A stretch of 64,000 bases of DNA, from contig NZ_LAHL01000012.1 of the NCBI RefSeq assembly GCF_000966195.1, positions 248,001-312,000 on the forward strand, read 5' to 3'. The notes below the pieces were generated by a model. It ran no database searches. It had not been told where the DNA came from and saw only the letters and a list, made by a program, of their open reading frames with translations. Of the stretch, positions 1 to 9,337 are shown in pieces. This DNA comes from Domibacillus robiginosus. Lineage in GTDB: Bacteria > Bacillota > Bacilli > Bacillales > Domibacillaceae. The position numbers and the translations under genes are program-made. Each line of letters opens with the position of its first letter. Position 1 is the stretch's first letter.

Positions 1-2396
1 AGCGCATCGATGCCGACAGATGGAGCCCGGTCTGTTCCTTCGAGTGCGTAATGAAGCGTGTTGGCGCTTGGCTGGGATGTAAGCCCCGCCATCGTGCTGA
101 AAGCCGTATCGACAATATCCACACCCGCTTCAATGGCTTTCGTGTACATTAATACACCGTTTCCGCTTGTGTCGTGCGTATGCAGATGAACCGGAATATC
201 AACCGCTTCTTTCAATTCAGAAATCAGGCGGTAGGCTGCCTGCGGCTTAAGAAGGCCGGCCATATCTTTAATACCAAGAATATGAGCGCCCTGTGCTTCC
301 AGCTCTTTCGCCATGTTTTTGTAGTATTCTACATTGTATTTTGCACGGGCTGGATCATCGATATCCCCTGTATAACAAATCGTCGCCTCAGCAATTTTAC
401 CGGACTGACGAACTGCGTCGATCGCAACTTCCATGCCTTTCACCCAGTTTAAACTGTCAAAAATACGGAATACGTCAATGCCGGATTCGGCAGACTGCTG
501 AACAAACTCTTGAATAACATTGTCTGCATAGTTTTTGTAGCCAACTGCATTTGATGCACGCAGTAGCATTTGGAACAAGACATTTGGCACCTGCTTGCGG
601 AGTGTTTCCAGACGCTTCCACGGATCTTCTTTTAAGAATCGGTAAGCGACATCAAATGTGGCACCTCCCCACATTTCCATTGAGAACAACTCTGGAAGAA
701 GACGGGCTGTTGCCGGTGCAATATGAGTAAGATCAGTTGTACGCACCCGTGTTGCTAAAAGCGACTGGTGTGCATCACGCATTGTTGTATCCGTTAAAAG
801 CACTTCTTTTTGTGCCTTCACCCATTTAACAAGACCATCCGCTCCCTGCTCATCTAAAATTTGCTTCGTTCCAGGTGCCGGTTTTTCGGACAACTTCACT
901 TTCGGAATGCGAGGTGTATCAAAGACTGGCTTTTTCTTTTGCTCCACTCCCGGGAACCCATTAACCGTTACAGTGCCGATATAATTGAGCATTTTCGTGC
1001 CGCGGTCTTTTCGTTTCGGGAAAACAAACAACTCAGGAGATTTGTCAATAAAAGACGTATCATAGTTACCTGAAATAAAATCTTCATGACGCATAACGTT
1101 TTCTAAAAACGGGATATTCGTTTTAATTCCGCGGATCCGGAATTCCTGCAGGTTCCGCAGCATTTTGGAGGCCGCCTGCTCAAATGTCATCGCAAATGTT
1201 GATACTTTGACAAGCAGAGAATCATAATATGGTGTGATGACAGCGCCCTGGAAACTGTTGCCGGCATCTAAACGGACACCGTAGCCGCCGCCGGAACGGT
1301 ATGCCATGATGCGGCCTGTATCCGGCATAAATCCGTTTTCTGGATCTTCTGTTGTGACTCGGGATTGAATCGCATATCCCATCGTCCGAATATCATTCTG
1401 CTGAGGGATACCGACTTTGTCACTGTGCAGCCCATGGCCTTCTGCCACAAGAATCTGCGTCTGCACGATATCGATTCCGGTAATCAGCTCCGTAATCGTA
1501 TGCTCAACCTGGATGCGCGGATTGACTTCAATAAAATAAAACTCTTCACCTGCTGTTAAGAATTCCACAGTTCCGGCGTTTAAATAGTCCACGTTTTTCA
1601 TCAGCTTCACAGCAGCGTCACAAATACGGTTTCTTAAATCCTCAGAAATCGAAACGGCCGGTGCTACTTCAACTACTTTTTGGTGACGGCGCTGAACCGA
1701 ACAGTCACGCTCATACAAATGAACCACGTTACCTTCATGATCACCGATAATCTGTACTTCAATGTGCTTTGGATTTTGTACAAACTTCTCTACATAGACT
1801 TCGTCATTACCAAAGGCTGCCTTTGCTTCAGACTTGGCACGATCGTATGCTTCACGTACTTCTCCGAGGTTTTGAACAATCCGCATGCCGCGGCCGCCGC
1901 CGCCAAGAGCAGCTTTGATAATAATAGGGAATCCGTGTTTTTTACCAAATTCAATCACTTCATCCAGGCTACCAACCGGTCCGTCTGTACCCGGAATAAC
2001 CGGGATATCTGCATTGATAGCTTGCGTGCGTGCTTTTACTTTATCGCCAAACATGTCTAAATGAGCAGATTTTGGTCCGATAAAGATAATGCCTTCTTCT
2101 TCGCAACGTTTTGCGAATTCGATATTTTCAGATAAAAAACCATAGCCTGGATGGATAGCATCTACTTCTGCCTGTTTGGCAATTTCAATAATACCTTCAA
2201 TATCCAGGTAGGCATCAATCGGTTTTTTTCCTTCTCCAACAAGATAAGCTTCGTCTGCTTTATAGCGATGATATGAACCTGAATCTTCCTTCGAGTAAAC
2301 AGCTACTGTCCGGATATGTAGTTCTGTGCAGGCACGAAATACGCGAATAGCGATTTCTCCCCTGTTCGCCACCAGCACTTTGCTGATTTTTTTCAT
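1..2396 (-). CDS. pycA: Pyruvate carboxylase, 3' end cut by window edge
   Basis: Biotin-dependent enzyme that carboxylates pyruvate to oxaloacetate, the main anaplerotic reaction of Bacillus. 798 codons are present against a usual total of about 1,150, so the biotinyl-carrier C-terminus lies off the left edge. The N-terminus carries the biotin-carboxylase signature VLVANRGEIAIR. The carboxyltransferase part shows MEMWGGATFD near 670 and the metal-binding HTHDTSGNG near 105 on the plus numbering. ATG at 2396 is preferred because a GGGGAG ribosome site lies 8 bases upstream; the in-frame ATG at 2402 is too close to it. The frame is the same at both ends of the stretch. It lies downstream of ftsW, as in B. 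subtilis. Confidence 0.97.
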   Translation of the reverse strand, partial: MKKISKVLVANRGEIAIRVFRACTELHIRTVAVYSKEDSGSYHRYKADEAYLVGEGKKPIDAYLDIEGIIEIAKQAEVDAIHPGYGFLSENIEFAKRCEEEGIIFIGPKSAHLDMFGDKVKARTQAINADIPVIPGTDGPVGSLDEVIEFGKKHGFPIIIKAALGGGGRGMRIVQNLGEVREAYDRAKSEAKAAFGNDEVYVEKFVQNPKHIEVQIIGDHEGNVVHLYERDCSVQRRHQKVVEVAPAVSISEDLRNRICDAAVKLMKNVDYLNAGTVEFLTAGEEFYFIEVNPRIQVEHTITELITGIDIVQTQILVAEGHGLHSDKVGIPQQNDIRTMGYAIQSRVTTEDPENGFMPDTGRIMAYRSGGGYGVRLDAGNSFQGAVITPYYDSLLVKVSTFAMTFEQAASKMLRNLQEFRIRGIKTNIPFLENVMRHEDFISGNYDTSFIDKSPELFVFPKRKDRGTKMLNYIGTVTVNGFPGVEQKKKPVFDTPRIPKVKLSEKPAPGTKQILDEQGADGLVKWVKAQKEVLLTDTTMRDAHQSLLATRVRTTDLTHIAPATARLLPELFSMEMWGGATFDVAYRFLKEDPWKRLETLRKQVPNVLFQMLLRASNAVGYKNYADNVIQEFVQQSAESGIDVFRIFDSLNWVKGMEVAIDAVRQSGKIAEATICYTGDIDDPARAKYNVEYYKNMAKELEAQGAHILGIKDMAGLLKPQAAYRLISELKEAVDIPVHLHTHDTSGNGVLMYTKAIEAGVDIVDTAFSTMAGLTSQPSANTLHYALEGTDRAPSVGIDA

Positions 2397-2435
2397 CTTC
2401 ATCTCTCCCCTGATCTGTTGATAAAATATATATAT

Positions 2436-2463
2436 AAAAAGGTTCAACGATTTGAACCTTTTT
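2436..2463 (-). terminator. Terminator of ftsW
   Basis: Inverted repeat AAAGGTTCAA / TTGAACCTTT with a short loop, followed on the minus strand by T-rich sequence. Its upstream arm overlaps the ftsW stop codon, so pycA is probably transcribed separately. Confidence 0.8.
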
Positions 2464-3619
2464 ATTTTTGAGATTTATAGTTTTTTTCATATTTTGACTG
2501 CATAGATACATTTGCCAAAATACCGAGTGATATTGAGAGCAACAATAAAGAAGATCCTCCGTAGCTGATAAACGGCAGCGGAACCCCTGTAATCGGGATA
2601 ACCCCGGACATACCGCCAAGGTTAATAAATGCCTGTATGCCAATCATAGAAGAAATTCCGACTGCGAGCATAGAGCCAAATGAATCAGGACTTCTCATTG
2701 CCACGCGAAGGCCGTGCAAAACAATAAATAAAAGACCGCCTATTGCAAAAGTGACGCCTAAGATCCCCAGTTCCTCAGCGATAATCGCCATAATAAAATC
2801 AGTATGGGGCTCCGGCAAATAACCAAGTTTCTGCACACTCTGGCCAAGCCCCCGACCGGTCAGTCCGCCCGAGCCAATCGCAAGGTAGGAATTAACCAAA
2901 TGGTACCCGTCTCCTTGTTCATATTTAAACGGGTCTAAATAACTTGTTAGACGGCCCATTCGTTCCTCCGACAATATTTCATCTCGTTGCCAGAGTAATA
3001 GAGGTGATAAAAGCAGGGTAAAGATTCCAATTAACACAATAAACTTACCAAGCTTTTTCATTTTTATACCGGATGTTAAAACAATTGTCAACCCTATTGC
3101 AAAAATGATCGCAGCCGTCCCGAAATCTGGCTGGAGAGCTACAAGAAAGCAAATAAAGAACAGTACAATCACCGGCGGTGCAATACTGTTGTTGAGCGAG
3201 TTAATATTTTTTTGTTTTTTTGAAAATATGGCAGACATGTACAGGATAATCACTAGTTTAGCAAACTCAGATGGCTGAATAGAGCGCGCTCCTATTTGAA
3301 ACCAGCTTTGAGCATTATTGGATACTTTACCGAATCCAAAAAGTAAAAACAAAGTGAGAACCATGCCTGAAATCATTAAAAATTGAAACCGCCGCGCTTT
3401 TAAACGTTGATAAGGAACCATAGACATAAACCCAAAGGCGATAAAAGCGAAGATGATATGGAGCTTTTGTTTATCATAAAAATATCCGCTTTCAAGTCCC
3501 CACCGTTGAACGGCCATAACCGAACTCGCGCTAAAAATCATCATAAGCCCGAACAAACACAAAATAGAAAATACAGCTGCCAGCGGGTAGTCATATGATT
3601 TCAATTTTCTTTTCCACAT
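2462..3619 (-). CDS. ftsW: FtsW, septal peptidoglycan glycosyltransferase (SEDS family)
   Basis: Polytopic membrane protein of the SEDS family that polymerises lipid II at the division septum with a partner class B PBP. The 385 residues show about ten hydrophobic segments and the family region IQPSEFAK near 115. The C-terminal hallmark is TGVPLPFISYGGSSLL. Length fits FtsW/RodA/SpoVE; the position between ylaN and pycA identifies it as FtsW. A GGAAGG site precedes the ATG. It is downstream of ylaN but separated from it by a terminator-like hairpin. Confidence 0.93.
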   Translation of the reverse strand: MWKRKLKSYDYPLAAVFSILCLFGLMMIFSASSVMAVQRWGLESGYFYDKQKLHIIFAFIAFGFMSMVPYQRLKARRFQFLMISGMVLTLFLLFGFGKVSNNAQSWFQIGARSIQPSEFAKLVIILYMSAIFSKKQKNINSLNNSIAPPVIVLFFICFLVALQPDFGTAAIIFAIGLTIVLTSGIKMKKLGKFIVLIGIFTLLLSPLLLWQRDEILSEERMGRLTSYLDPFKYEQGDGYHLVNSYLAIGSGGLTGRGLGQSVQKLGYLPEPHTDFIMAIIAEELGILGVTFAIGGLLFIVLHGLRVAMRSPDSFGSMLAVGISSMIGIQAFINLGGMSGVIPITGVPLPFISYGGSSLLLLSISLGILANVSMQSKYEKNYKSQK

Positions 3620-3666
3620 ACAAACCTTCCATTCATGCGCTTACCGATAAGCGATACTCGTTAAGT

Positions 3667-3696
3667 TAAAAAAACTCAAACAGCTGTTTGAGTTTT
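3667..3696 (-). terminator. Terminator of ylaN
   Basis: Perfect palindrome AAAACTCAAACAGCTGTTTG continuing into AGTTTT, followed on the minus strand by a T run. Confidence 0.8.
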
Positions 3697-3704
3697 CTGT
3701 CTGT

Positions 3705-3986
3705 TTACCGGTCAACGGACGCTTCGTGCAGAGCTGAAAGTTCCTGTTCAAGTGAGTCAATCAGCTGTTTGCCGTCTGCTTCATCCACCAGTCCGAGACG
3801 TATAGCGAAGTCTATTTCACGGGATAAGCCGAACATTTGAGTGTCAAGCACTTCCTCGTATAAAGGACATTGCGGCATCGTTAAATTGTCCATTTGTACT
3901 TTGATGAGACGCAAAATTTTTTCCGCATCCGCCTGCAACAGAGAGTAGGCCTTTTCCCGATGGTCTATTTTCATTTCAGATGCCAT
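3705..3986 (-). CDS. ylaN: YlaN (UPF0358), small Fur-associated protein
   Basis: 93-residue soluble protein matching the YlaN family, including the conserved stretch [18 protein letters not shown]. Helical and charged, with no membrane segment. Work in Bacillus and Staphylococcus links YlaN to Fur and iron homeostasis; that is family knowledge, not visible here. An AGGGGGAG site lies just before the ATG. Its place upstream of ftsW is conserved in B. subtilis. Confidence 0.92.
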   Translation of the reverse strand: MASEMKIDHREKAYSLLQADAEKILRLIKVQMDNLTMPQCPLYEEVLDTQMFGLSREIDFAIRLGLVDEADGKQLIDSLEQELSALHEASVDR

Positions 3987-4150
3987 TATTTCTCCCCCTG
4001 TTCCAAGAATGGAATCACTGTATATTAAAAGATTTTATCGTTAATACAGGGAATTTGCAAGGAATTTTAACAGTCAGACTGACAATACAAAATTTTCACG
4101 TTATACTTATTGGGATACATAGTTTATTTACACAAAGGAGACTTTTTCCA

Positions 4151-4651
4151 ATGGAACAAATCATTCCCATTAAAGGAAACGTTTCGTTTCCACTTACCCT
4201 CGATCCAGGGGTATGGATTTTCGATGACCGCCGTATTGATCTTGATGAATTTTTTTCTTCAGCCGGCCAGCCGGAGCGGGATATGGAGCAGGAATACATA
4301 GAAAGCACGTCAAAATTCTGGGAAAAGGAAATTCGGGAAGGCGCTGTTTTCCCGCCCACAATCAAATCTGAAAAAAAATTTGAAAAGGAAAAAGTGCTCA
4401 ATGGTACATTCGGTGTGCCGCTTTCCCCATTTTTAAACAACGCGGTGCCATTGGACAGCGCTTCCAATGTTGTCATCGAAACCAAAAGTGGATCTTTCTC
4501 CTTCCCGCTTACTGAAGCGGACTCCCTTATTATGCAGTTTTCCTTCCAAGGAAAGCCGCTGCGGGAGGATGGTCCTGTTTATGTATTATTTAAAGATGGA
4601 TCAAACCGTCATCAGCCGATCAAAAACGTAACAGCTATTTCCATTCAATAA
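4151..4651 (+). CDS. Conserved Bacillaceae protein of unknown function
   Basis: 166-residue soluble protein beginning MEQIIPIKGNVSF. ATG at 4151 is preferred over the longer frame because AAAGGAG lies about 10 bases upstream and the extra N-terminus has no coding character. It has no signal peptide or membrane segment. Similar proteins are common beside ylaN in Bacillus; I recall some being labelled peptidyl-prolyl isomerase, but I see no convincing isomerase motif. It is transcribed divergently from ylaN, with the ylaN start only 165 bases away. Confidence 0.85.
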   Translation: MEQIIPIKGNVSFPLTLDPGVWIFDDRRIDLDEFFSSAGQPERDMEQEYIESTSKFWEKEIREGAVFPPTIKSEKKFEKEKVLNGTFGVPLSPFLNNAVPLDSASNVVIETKSGSFSFPLTEADSLIMQFSFQGKPLREDGPVYVLFKDGSNRHQPIKNVTAISIQ

Positions 4652-4684
4652 AAAATCGATCTGCCTGGGGCAGATCGATTTTTT
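4652..4684. terminator. Bidirectional terminator
   Basis: Stem AAAAATCGATCTGCC / GGCAGATCGATTTTT style repeat with a four-base loop between two convergent genes. It overlaps the stop of the minus-strand gene and serves both directions. Confidence 0.85.
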
Positions 4685-5795
4685 ATGTATTCGATAAAGT
4701 TGTATCTGTTTCTTTTATAAAAACTGTTGTTTCAGCCGCTAAATTAACCTTATATGGAACGTCTAAGTTATATCCATCTTCTTCCAAAATAAGCAAAATA
4801 GGCCGGTCGCTTACATGCTCGTTCTGCTCAGATACAATCCCTTTTCGGCCGTCTGTAAGCCAGACGGTTAAGCCAGTTGGATACATAACGATCGCCTTAC
4901 GGAACTTTTCAATATAATCAGTCTCAAACTCAATTCCTGATCCTGCATATAAAATTTCCATTCCTTCATGAGGCAGCATAGCTTTGCGATAAATTCGATT
5001 TGATGTTACCGCGTCGTATACATCGGCAATACCAATCATTTTTCCAAAAACGTGAATTTCATTTCCTTTTAAACCGCGTGGATAACCGGATCCATCCAAA
5101 CGTTCATGATGCTGAAGTGCGCAATGTGCGGCAGTCAGCGGCAGCCCGTGTTCTTTCCGAAGCAACTCAAATCCCAGTTCTGTGTGGGATTTCATCACCT
5201 CAAATTCATCCTTTGTCAATTTGTCCGGTTTCTTTAAAATAAGTGCTGGGATCAGCATTTTCCCAACATCATGAAGCATTGCACCTAAGCCAATTTCCTC
5301 TGTTTGTTTTGCTGTTAAATTTTTCAACTTCATACTAAGAGCTAATGTGTAAATGGTCACGTTTAATGAATGATTGAAAATATAATTATCATGTACATGA
5401 AGGTGAGTTAATAAATCAATGGCTTCTTTTCGCCTCCTGATTTGACTGATAATATCACGGACAACAGTAGTAAATTGCTTTTCCATTTTATGAAAGCCGA
5501 ATTTTACTGAATCAGCTGATAAATCTTTTTTCAATTGATCAAACGTTTCAGACATAACCGAGAGAACTGCTCTTCTGGTTTCTTCCTTTAAAACTGGACG
5601 AATAAAAATATCGTCCGTACGCGCATCTTCAATGTATACGTATGAAATACCGAGCGAGCACAGCCTCTTTACTATAGGCGGTGTAAGCTCTGCACCCGCT
5701 TTTAGCAATATGTGTCCTTTGCTATTCCATACACTTTCAGCAAGAAAGACGTTTTCCCGGATAGATGATACCGCAACCAATCTCAATATGTTCAA
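4683..5795 (-). CDS. HD-GYP domain protein, probable c-di-GMP phosphodiesterase
   Basis: 370-residue cytosolic protein. The N-terminal about 130 residues are a linker or sensory part typical of Bacillus HD-GYP proteins. The catalytic domain follows with HDVGK, then HHERLDGSGYPRGL, then IGIADVYDAVTS. The HD pair and the GYP triad are all present, so activity against c-di-GMP is expected. The C-terminal about 60 residues form a small extra domain. No transmembrane segment is seen. It could feed the same signalling pool as the PilZ protein at 44.9 kb. The substrate is inferred from the family. Confidence 0.9.
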   Translation of the reverse strand: MNILRLVAVSSIRENVFLAESVWNSKGHILLKAGAELTPPIVKRLCSLGISYVYIEDARTDDIFIRPVLKEETRRAVLSVMSETFDQLKKDLSADSVKFGFHKMEKQFTTVVRDIISQIRRRKEAIDLLTHLHVHDNYIFNHSLNVTIYTLALSMKLKNLTAKQTEEIGLGAMLHDVGKMLIPALILKKPDKLTKDEFEVMKSHTELGFELLRKEHGLPLTAAHCALQHHERLDGSGYPRGLKGNEIHVFGKMIGIADVYDAVTSNRIYRKAMLPHEGMEILYAGSGIEFETDYIEKFRKAIVMYPTGLTVWLTDGRKGIVSEQNEHVSDRPILLILEEDGYNLDVPYKVNLAAETTVFIKETDTTLSNT

Positions 5796-5822
5796 ACCCC
5801 TTATATAACCAAGATAACGTAG

Positions 5823-6284
5823 TTAAACCTTTTTCTGTTTTAAGGCCTCCATAATTTGCCGATCTAATTTTTCTGCTGCCTGCAAATCATAGGTTTTTTC
5901 AGAAACAGGCTCTGCTGTAATTCTCGACCCATAAAACATTACATCCCGCACTTCTGTTATAGAAACCTCTATAACAGATGCTTTTAGGGGCACTCCCTCT
6001 AAATGAGTGGATAAAATGCTTGCACTTCCGCTAATTGTATAAGCGGATTCAGAGGCAAAAACAGCCAGGGAAACAAGTGTATTTTTATGAATGTTATTGA
6101 TAATTTTTGACCTGCTGTCCACCGCTATCCGCAGTGTTGTATCATCTGGCGCGTACACCCAGGAAACAGCATTCATAAAAGGTGCCCCTGTTTCCGCATC
6201 AACGGTCGAAAAAAAAGACAGACGTTCTGACTGAAGAGCTTCAAACAACTCTGGTATTAAATATGGTTCATTTCGATTCGCCAT
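5823..6284 (-). CDS. Pyridoxamine 5'-phosphate oxidase-like flavin-binding protein
   Basis: 153-residue protein with the split-barrel FMN-binding fold typical of PNPOx-like proteins: SFFSTVDAETGAPFMNAVSW near the N-terminus, then TLRIAVDSRSKIINNI. The ATG at 6284 is chosen because AAGGAG is 8 bases upstream; a GTG at 6290 sits too close to it. These proteins bind FMN, F420 or haem in different lineages, so the substrate is unknown. It may be co-transcribed with the HD-GYP gene 27 bases downstream. Confidence 0.8.
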   Translation of the reverse strand: MANRNEPYLIPELFEALQSERLSFFSTVDAETGAPFMNAVSWVYAPDDTTLRIAVDSRSKIINNIHKNTLVSLAVFASESAYTISGSASILSTHLEGVPLKASVIEVSITEVRDVMFYGSRITAEPVSEKTYDLQAAEKLDRQIMEALKQKKV

Positions 6285-6390
6285 TGCCACCGCTCCTTCT
6301 GACTTTTCTCCTATTATACTGATAAACCCTTTACATTTCTATATGTCAGCCATGTTGCATGGTATACTACTTATAAATGGAGGTGCCCTA

Positions 6391-6594
6391 ATGAGAGTAA
6401 AATGCGTCATTTGCGACAAGATAGAATCAATTGATGATCACTTGCCTTCTACCAAAAAACTGCGCAATCGTCCAATTCATACATATATGTGTGAAGAATG
6501 TCATGAGCGTATCTCGGAGAAAACAGAGCAGCGGATCAGTACAGGCCAATTTTTTGTTTATCGATCCGGAAAACAGAAAGAGTGGCTTCAATAA
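6391..6594 (+). CDS. ylaI: YlaI-type zinc-ribbon protein (DUF2197)
   Basis: 67-residue protein with two CxxC pairs, CVIC near the N-terminus and CEEC near residue 35, forming a probable zinc ribbon. The middle LRNRPIHTYMCEEC matches B. subtilis YlaI as I remember it. ATG at 6391 has GGAGGT at ideal spacing; the longer upstream frame is rejected. No function is known. It converges on ylaH and typA. Confidence 0.88.
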   Translation: MRVKCVICDKIESIDDHLPSTKKLRNRPIHTYMCEECHERISEKTEQRISTGQFFVYRSGKQKEWLQ

Positions 6595-6694
6595 AGAATA
6601 TTCTGCTGACTGGCACTGTGGGGGAATTGTGCTTACCTTCTTTTAAAAGCAGTCGAATTACTTACGGGAAAGAAAGTGTATACATTACTGCTGA

Positions 6695-6934
6695 ATGTTG
6701 ATTTTATTCCTCTTTTTAATTAGATCGTCTGGCGGAACGGATGAAATTTTTCTTTCATTTGCTTTTTCTTTTTCCATTGCAGCTGTTTTCTTCTGGCTGC
6801 TTTCAAGAATAAAGCGACCTTTTATAACCGCTTTTATCCTTGTGCTGCCAGCTGTTTTTCTTTATTATCCCTTGTCTGTGCTTTCTCGCAAGCCTGTTGC
6901 CACTCCTTACAACGTGCAGGCTTTCGGATGGTGA
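6695..6934 (+). pseudogene. Small membrane ORF, possibly frameshifted
   Basis: 79 codons with two or three hydrophobic segments (LILFLFLI, FAFSFSIAAVFFWLL, AFILVLPAVFLYY). The start is weak: an in-frame stop directly precedes the ATG and the nearest purine-rich site (GGGAAAGAAAG) is about 20 bases upstream. At the 3' end the +1 frame continues with plausible membrane-protein sequence (DIFILYALVLGLF) to a stop at 7002-7004. At the 5' end a GTG at 6676 with a better site reads into this region in yet another frame. Either a decayed membrane gene or one with sequencing frameshifts. Confidence 0.35.
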
Positions 6935-6987
6935 GCGGGACATATTTATTTTATATGCTCTAGTACTCGGTTTATTTGGACAAAAAG

Positions 6988-7017
6988 AAAAGCGGGAGGC
7001 GTAAGCCTCCCGCTTTT
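6988..7017. terminator. Terminator of ylaH
   Basis: Perfect stem AAAAGCGGGAGGC / GCCTCCCGCTTTT with loop GTAA, overlapping the ylaH stop codon and usable on both strands. Confidence 0.88.
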
Positions 7018-7339
7018 ATAATCGTGCGGTTCTTTCTTGTTTCTGGTGCTTTCTCAGCCGGAGCTTGTATGTCCCTAATACAAGGGCCGCCACAAGCAGG
7101 CTTTCAACAACCGGCAGCTGATAAGACAAAATCAAAAGCAGCAAGGAGCCAATCGTAAGTGAAACATAAACAATGGCGTTTTGCCACATTTTAAGCTTTT
7201 TTGCAAACCCAAGGTTATATACGAGAATGGAAAGGGCAATTAAGATGCCCCAGTAAATGTAGACCGCTGTCTGAACACCAAACGATTCAATAAGGGCCCT
7301 GAGAAGCGGACCCACATGCTGTAGTCCTTCCACACTCAT
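7016..7339 (-). CDS. ylaH: YlaH-like small membrane protein
   Basis: 107 residues with three hydrophobic segments (VYIYWGILIALSILVY, NAIVYVSLTIGSLLLLILSY, VVESLLVAALVLGTY) and a basic C-terminal tail. It begins 12 bases after the typA stop and so is in the typA operon, as in B. subtilis (ylaG-ylaH). Function unknown. Confidence 0.88.
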   Translation of the reverse strand: MSVEGLQHVGPLLRALIESFGVQTAVYIYWGILIALSILVYNLGFAKKLKMWQNAIVYVSLTIGSLLLLILSYQLPVVESLLVAALVLGTYKLRLRKHQKQERTARL

Positions 7340-7351
7340 TCCTCCCCCTGT

Positions 7352-9181
7352 TTAGTCTTGCTTGTTTTTCTTTGCTGCACGTTCACGCTCGTTTTTATCA
7401 AGAATCTTCTTACGAAGGCGAATTGATTCCGGTGTTAATTCACAATACTCGTCATCATTCAAGTATTCAAGCGCTTCTTCAAGAGACATAATACGCGGTT
7501 TTTTCATCGTTGCCGTTTGGTCCTTATTGGCAGAGCGGACGTTGGTTGCCTGCTTTGTTTTAGCAATGTTTACGGTTAAATCATTGTCACGTGTATGCTC
7601 GCCGACGATCATACCCGCATAAATTTCCGTACCTGCTTCCACGAAAATCGTTCCGCGATCTTCTACACCCATAATACCATATGTGGATGCTTTTCCAGTT
7701 TCCTGAGATACAAGAACGCCCTGACGGCGGCCGCCGATGCGCCCTTTTTGCATTGGCTGGTAGCTGTCAAATGTATGGTTAATGATACCATAACCGCGTG
7801 TCATCGTTAAAAATTCTGTTGTATATCCGATCAAGCCACGTGCCGGTACCATGAAAATCAAGCGAACCTGGCCATTTCCATTGTTGATCATATCGAGCAT
7901 TTCACCTTTACGCTCACCCATTGATTCAATGATAGAACCGGTATATTCTTCAGGCACATCAATTTGAACGCGCTCAACTGGTTCACATTGAACCCCATCG
8001 ATTTCACGAACAATAACCTGTGGCTTCGATACTTGAAGTTCAAATCCTTCACGACGAAGATTTTCAATTAAAATAGATAGGTGAAGCTCACCGCGCCCAG
8101 ATACAATCCACTCATCTGGAGAAGCCGTATTTTCAACGCGAAGGCTGACATCTGTTTCAAGCTGCGCATGAAGACGTTCTTCAATTTTTCTGGAAGTTAC
8201 AAATTTCCCTTCGCGGCCAGCGAACGGGCTGTTATTTACAAGAAAATTCATTTGCAGAGTCGGTTCGTCAATACGAAGGACCGGCAGTGCTTCCTGATGT
8301 TCCATTGGTGTAACAGTTTCACCGACGTTAATATCTTCCATACCGGAAACCGCTACAAGGTCCCCTGCTTTAGCTGTTTCGATTTCTACCCGTTTCAGCC
8401 CAAGGAAACCGAACATTTTTGTTACACGGAACTGCTTTACTTTTCCATCAAGCTTCATAAGGGCAACAGACTGTCCCACAGACATTTCACCACGGAAAAC
8501 GCGGCCAATTCCAATACGGCCAAGGTAGTCATTGTAATCAAGAAGCGCTACCTGGAATTGAAGCGGCTCGTCACTATTATCAACCGGCGCCGGGATATGT
8601 TCAATAATCGCTTCATATAATGCTTCCATGTTTTCATCCTGTTGTTCTGGATCTGTGCTTGCTGTTCCGTTGATACCCGAAGCATAAATAACTGGGAATT
8701 CAAGCTGCTCATCGTTCGCATCAAGCTCAATGAAAAGCTCTAATACTTCATCCACCACTTCTGCTGGACGTGCAAAATCACGGTCAATTTTGTTTACGAC
8801 AACGATTGGACGCAGGTTTTGCTCAAGTGCTTTTTTCAACACAAATCGTGTTTGCGGCATGCAGCCTTCATATGCATCGACTACAAGTAACACACCATCA
8901 ACCATTTTCATAATCCGCTCTACCTCGCCGCCGAAGTCAGCGTGTCCTGGCGTATCCAAAATGTTGATTTTTGTATCTTTATATTGAATCGCAGTATTTT
9001 TAGCGAGAATTGTAATACCGCGTTCGCGTTCAAGGTCGTTTGAATCCATCGCGCGCTCTTCTACATGCTCATTTGACCGAAAAATACCTGACTGCTTCAA
9101 TAACTGATCGACCAGCGTTGTTTTTCCATGGTCAACGTGGGCAATAATCGCGATGTTCCGTAAATCGTTTCTTGTTTTCAA
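7352..9181 (-). CDS. typA: TypA/BipA translational GTPase
   Basis: 609-residue ribosome-associated GTPase related to EF-G and involved in ribosome assembly and stress or low-temperature growth. G1 is AHVDHGKTT at 14-22, switch I ERGITI near 54, G3 DTPGH at 76-80 and G4 NKID near 131. C-terminal EF-G-like domains carry RGELHLSILIENLRREG. The start is TTG at 9181 with GGAGG 7 bases upstream. Length is normal. An extended -10 (TGG-TATAAT) lies about 60 bases upstream on the minus strand. Confidence 0.97.
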   Translation of the reverse strand: MKTRNDLRNIAIIAHVDHGKTTLVDQLLKQSGIFRSNEHVEERAMDSNDLERERGITILAKNTAIQYKDTKINILDTPGHADFGGEVERIMKMVDGVLLVVDAYEGCMPQTRFVLKKALEQNLRPIVVVNKIDRDFARPAEVVDEVLELFIELDANDEQLEFPVIYASGINGTASTDPEQQDENMEALYEAIIEHIPAPVDNSDEPLQFQVALLDYNDYLGRIGIGRVFRGEMSVGQSVALMKLDGKVKQFRVTKMFGFLGLKRVEIETAKAGDLVAVSGMEDINVGETVTPMEHQEALPVLRIDEPTLQMNFLVNNSPFAGREGKFVTSRKIEERLHAQLETDVSLRVENTASPDEWIVSGRGELHLSILIENLRREGFELQVSKPQVIVREIDGVQCEPVERVQIDVPEEYTGSIIESMGERKGEMLDMINNGNGQVRLIFMVPARGLIGYTTEFLTMTRGYGIINHTFDSYQPMQKGRIGGRRQGVLVSQETGKASTYGIMGVEDRGTIFVEAGTEIYAGMIVGEHTRDNDLTVNIAKTKQATNVRSANKDQTATMKKPRIMSLEEALEYLNDDEYCELTPESIRLRKKILDKNERERAAKKNKQD

Positions 9182-9291
9182 CCTATTTCCTCCTGCCTTT
9201 TCTAGAAACTTCGTTTTGTTCGGTTTCCATTAACTGAACTATTATACCACATCATAACCACGATGCCTATTTGGAAAAAGCGGCATTGCAA

Positions 9292-9326
9292 AAAAAGATC
9301 TTGTTGTACTACAATAGACAAAAAGG
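9292..9326 (+). promoter_or_regulatory. Probable sigma-A promoter of ylaF
   Basis: TTGCAA, 18-base spacer, TACAAT, then AAAAGGAGGT just before the TTG start of the ylaF-like gene. Confidence 0.5.
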
Positions 9327-9337
9327 AGGTCTTCACT

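Noticed and set aside
6976-7158. 60-codon plus-strand ORF starting MDKKKSGRRKPPAF
   Set aside because: It is the translation of the ylaH terminator hairpin and antisense of ylaH.
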